Positions 39,501-42,756 of a DNA stretch of 42,756 bases are shown here, in pieces. Under the pieces are notes generated by a model. The model saw only the letters and a list, made by a program, of their open reading frames with translations, was not told where the DNA came from and searched no databases. Source of the stretch: Candidatus Cryptobacteroides sp. (GTDB lineage Bacteria > Bacteroidota > Bacteroidia > Bacteroidales > UBA932); assembly GCA_029257745.1 (NCBI GenBank), contig JARIAS010000038.1, forward strand, positions 1 through 42,756, given 5' to 3'. Made by a program: the position numbers and the translations under genes. Numbering within the stretch: position 1 is the stretch's first letter; the number at the start of each line of letters is the position of its first letter.

Positions 39501-40023
39501 TAAGACTTACGGGAAGCAGATGAAAGAAATTGCAAGTGTAATCACAGCTTTATCTCAAGAAAGCATAAGTGATTTACAGGAAGCTCAATCTAAGTCTCTT
39601 GACTATACCCTAAGCTTGGCTAGTGCTAATATAGTTTTGAAACCTGAAGATTATGAGATAAGTTCAGAGGATATGCCTGGTTGGTTGGTAGCTACTGAAG
39701 GCAGTTTGACATTAGCCTTGGATATAGAGGTAAGTGAAGAACTTTTAAGGGAGGGTATTGCACGAGAACTTATTAATAGAATACAGAATATAAGAAAAGA
39801 TAGTGGCTTTGACGTTGTTGATAAAGTGAGTGTTCTAATTTATGCAGGTAAAGAAAATTATCATGATATAGAAAACTCTCTCACAGCATTTTCAGATTAT
39901 ATTTGTAGTCAGACCTTATCAACATCTCTTCAATTAGCAAATGAGGGATCTGTTATAGATGATAAAGCTTTAGAGATAGAGTGGAATGATTCATCTATAC
40001 ATATATTAGTAATAAAAAATTAA
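36577..40023 (+). CDS. ileS: Isoleucyl-tRNA synthetase (IleRS2-like)
   Basis: [81 protein letters not shown]. Confidence 0.97.
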   Translation: [1148 protein letters not shown]

Positions 40024-40033
40024 TTAGAATATT

Positions 40034-40462
40034 ATGGCAGAGTTAAATAAAAATACACTAGAAGAACAATCTTCACAAGTAGAAAAAACGTCATATAATG
40101 ATGAAGAACTAGCATATTTTAAGGCTATAATTTTAGATATGCTAGAAAAAGCAAGGGAAGAGTATAATACTCTTAGAAAAGTTGTAACCCATAGTGGCTC
40201 AAATGATATAGAAGATACTAATCCATCATTTAAGACAGTTGAAGATGATGGTGCAAGTCAATTGTCAAAAGAAGAGGCAAGCCAGTTAGCTCAAAGACAA
40301 TATAAGTTTATACAAAATCTTGAGGCTGCCTTGGTGCGTATAGAGAATAAGACTTATGGGATATGTCGTCTGACAGGAAAATTAATACCTAAGGGTAGAT
40401 TGGAATTAGTGCCTCATGCTACTCTTACAGTAGAAGCAAAAGAAGCTTTATCAAAGAAATAA
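40034..40462 (+). CDS. DksA/TraR-family protein with degenerate zinc-finger cysteines
   Basis: LEAALVRIENKTYGICRLTGKLIPKGRLELVPHATLTVEAK; coiled-coil plus DksA-like C-terminus. Confidence 0.88.
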   Translation: MAELNKNTLEEQSSQVEKTSYNDEELAYFKAIILDMLEKAREEYNTLRKVVTHSGSNDIEDTNPSFKTVEDDGASQLSKEEASQLAQRQYKFIQNLEAALVRIENKTYGICRLTGKLIPKGRLELVPHATLTVEAKEALSKK

Positions 40463-40467
40463 TATTT

Positions 40468-41112
40468 ATGATAGAAAGGAAAAAGAAGTGTCTATTACTT
40501 AATTTGTCTGTTTTAGCTATAATATTAGTTATTGTAGATCAGGTGATTAAGATATGGGTAAAAACAAATATGAGTATAGGACAGCACTTCGATATTTTTG
40601 GTGATTGGGCAAAAATATATTTTGTTGAAAATAAAGGTATGGCTTTTGGCCTATCTTACGGTGGAGATATAGGTAAAATATTTTTGACTTCATTCCGTAT
40701 AATTTTCTTTTTCTTTTTGCTATATTGGATATATAAATTAATCAAAAAGGGTATTAAGAATGACTTGGGAGAATATGTCATGACACCTGTACCAATGCTG
40801 ATTGCCTTAACAATGATTACAGCAGGTGCATTTGGTAATATCATTGATTGCGTGATTTATGGGCAGATATTTTCAGAGTCTACATCATATTCTGTATCAA
40901 GTTTTGGAGGAAGCTATGCACCTATATTTTTAGGTAAGGTAGTTGATATGTTTTATTTTCCTATGATAGATTGGCAACTACCTGATTATTTACCTTTGAT
41001 CGGAGGGGAGCGTTTTACCTTCTTTGATCCTGTATTTAATTTTGCAGATAGTTGCGTATCAGTAGGTGCAGCTATATTAATATTAGTATATCCTAGATAT
41101 TTTTTTAAATAA
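40468..41112 (+). CDS. lspA: Lipoprotein signal peptidase (SPase II)
   Basis: VDQVIKIWVKTNM, FVENKGMAFG, GAFGNIIDCVIYG, FNFADSCVSVG. Confidence 0.95.
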   Translation: MIERKKKCLLLNLSVLAIILVIVDQVIKIWVKTNMSIGQHFDIFGDWAKIYFVENKGMAFGLSYGGDIGKIFLTSFRIIFFFFLLYWIYKLIKKGIKNDLGEYVMTPVPMLIALTMITAGAFGNIIDCVIYGQIFSESTSYSVSSFGGSYAPIFLGKVVDMFYFPMIDWQLPDYLPLIGGERFTFFDPVFNFADSCVSVGAAILILVYPRYFFK

Positions 41113-41131
41113 TAGATGATTTATACTTTAG

Positions 41132-41161
41132 ACTACTATGGCATTGTCATAGTAGTTTTTT
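41132..41161 (+). terminator. Intrinsic terminator after lspA
   Basis: ACTACTATG-GCATTGT-CATAGTAGT perfect 9-bp stem (extendable) followed by TTTTT. Confidence 0.88.
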
Positions 41162-41183
41162 GTGTGTTTATAAGCAAGAATAT

Positions 41184-42110
41184 ATGAAATCAAAACTTAG
41201 AGCAAGCATATTTGTTTTTCTAGGAGCTTGTAGCTTTGGTGTATTATCAACAATAGTTAAAACCGCTTATGCTCATGGCTTTACCTTGTCAGATGTAACA
41301 GGTAGTCAGACTATTATCGGAATGTGTATACTTTGGTTAATATATTTTGTAAATAAAACTTTTAAGAATAAGTCCCAGACTAATAATAGCAAAAAATTGG
41401 CTTTATCTAACAAGCTGTGGCTTGCTTGCAAAGTAATGTTCGCTGGCTCTTTTACAGGCTTGGTAGGAGTATTATATTATAAATCGGTGTCTTATCTTCC
41501 TGCTTCTATTGCAATCATATTACTTATGCAGAATGTTTGGATGAGCTTTATTATAGAAAAACTATTCCTAAGGAAAAGACCTTCCCGTAGACAGCTATAT
41601 GCAATGATAATTGTCTTGATAGCCAGCATTTTAGCTGCTGGTGTATTTGAAGATAGGGTGTATTTGGATATAAGGGGTATTATATATGGCTTGGCATCGG
41701 CTTTATCTTATTCTATTTTTATGCTTACAAGTGCAAGAATAGGTAATGAATTGGAACATAGTTATAAAAGTGCTTTGATGATAAGTGGGGCGTGTTTATT
41801 AACATTTATAATATTTCCTAAATTGTTTATACTTAGCGATTTGTTCTCTAGTGGTATTCTGCCATGGGGCTTATCCTTAGCTATATTTGGTATGGTTATC
41901 CCGCCCTTCCTTTATTCTAAGTCTATTCCAAAGACAGGGCTTTCCTTGGCAGCAATATTAGGTGCAGCAGAGCTTCCAGTAGCCGTGATTGCTTCTTCCT
42001 TAGTGCTTTCAGAAAGACTGTCTGTATTGCAGATTTTAGGCATTATCTTAATTATTTTTGCTATTGCTTTGCCTAATATAAATAGACTTAAATATTTGGA
42101 TAAGCAATAA
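41184..42110 (+). CDS. EamA/DMT superfamily transporter
   Basis: About ten hydrophobic segments, GVLSTIVKTAYAHGF, LGAAELPVAVIASSLVLSERLSVLQILGIILI; start set at MKSKLRAS. Confidence 0.9.
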   Translation: MKSKLRASIFVFLGACSFGVLSTIVKTAYAHGFTLSDVTGSQTIIGMCILWLIYFVNKTFKNKSQTNNSKKLALSNKLWLACKVMFAGSFTGLVGVLYYKSVSYLPASIAIILLMQNVWMSFIIEKLFLRKRPSRRQLYAMIIVLIASILAAGVFEDRVYLDIRGIIYGLASALSYSIFMLTSARIGNELEHSYKSALMISGACLLTFIIFPKLFILSDLFSSGILPWGLSLAIFGMVIPPFLYSKSIPKTGLSLAAILGAAELPVAVIASSLVLSERLSVLQILGIILIIFAIALPNINRLKYLDKQ

Positions 42111-42113
42111 TAT

Positions 42114-42756
42114 TTAGCTTATTTGTACTAAGTCTTGATTAATGCTCATAAAGATTTTTTCATCTTTTATTTTGGCCTTGAACTTGTATAGAGCTTCCAC
42201 TTCCTGTACTTGATTAGTGCATATATAATTTACCATTAATCCTCTAAGAATTTTAGAATAGGTGGCAAGGCTTTTTAGTTTTCCATCTCTTTCTATTTTA
42301 AAATCAATGTCTAATAGCTTAAGCTCTTTTTGTAAAATATCCCAGTGGAATAGTTTTTTCATTTCTGCACTTGCAAGGTTTATTAGAATGCCCTCATCTT
42401 TTTTGCACTCTGTAAGTATAAAGTCAGTAAGTTTATTTTTCCAAAAATCAAATCTACTTATTCCATTAATCTTGCTGCTTCCCTCAAGTCTATATTCTTT
42501 TATTCCGTCATATGCCCTTAGTATTCCATATAGAAAGGAGGTTATAAGCAGATGTTTTTTAGCATATTCTATACCTCTTTCGTTAAAATTAGCAGCATTT
42601 ATATTTTTAAATACAGAGCCCTGATAAGTTAGTAGGGCAGGGCTTTTTATTGACGTATCACTGATGAATGTTTGGTATCTATTAAAATTTTCAATGGCTA
42701 ATTTATTATTTATCCTTAACAAGGATTCTAATTCTTCTACTCTAAGTTTGCTGAGT
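42114..42756 (-). CDS. yaaA: Peroxide stress protein YaaA family, N-terminus beyond window
   Basis: YQGSVFKNINAANFNERGIEYAKKHLLITSFLYGILRAYDGIKEYRLEG; frame stays open to the window edge. Confidence 0.9.
   Translation of the reverse strand, partial: LSKLRVEELESLLRINNKLAIENFNRYQTFISDTSIKSPALLTYQGSVFKNINAANFNERGIEYAKKHLLITSFLYGILRAYDGIKEYRLEGSSKINGISRFDFWKNKLTDFILTECKKDEGILINLASAEMKKLFHWDILQKELKLLDIDFKIERDGKLKSLATYSKILRGLMVNYICTNQVQEVEALYKFKAKIKDEKIFMSINQDLVQIS

Noticed and set aside
42262-42624. 120-aa plus-strand ORF inside yaaA
   Set aside because: Antisense to a recognisable YaaA coding region; low-complexity composition.

Overview
This is a 42.8-kb, AT-rich, gene-dense chromosomal segment that looks like Bacteroidota (Bacteroidales-like), judged from protein content and recurrent TAnnTTTG -7 promoter elements. 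About 35 protein-coding genes can be supported. Most are core housekeeping genes: dnaX, lptB, cmk, ispH, efp, rlmH, engB, prs, der, xseAB, ribF, greA, HIT, tsaB, cvpA, ileS, dksA-like, lspA and yaaA. There is a split NtrY/NtrX-like two-component pair and a compact glycogen-metabolism cluster: branching enzyme, debranching enzyme, GT4, GH57 and a GT3-GT35 fusion. No rRNA, tRNA, CRISPR array, transposase, phage gene or recognisable defence system was found. The best second-look items are: (i) an A7 slip site in dnaX with an immediate -1 stop, which would yield a gamma-like product; (ii) an intrinsic-terminator hairpin between the predicted greA promoter and its start codon (possible attenuator/sRNA); (iii) a GIHH signature replacing HIGH in IleRS, predicted to matter for mupirocin resistance; (iv) a fused glycogen synthase/phosphorylase with a preserved in-frame internal Met at the junction; (v) face-to-face ileS/cvpA promoters flanking an inverted repeat. 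No wholly new multi-gene system is evident. All family calls are by eye from motifs, with no database search.
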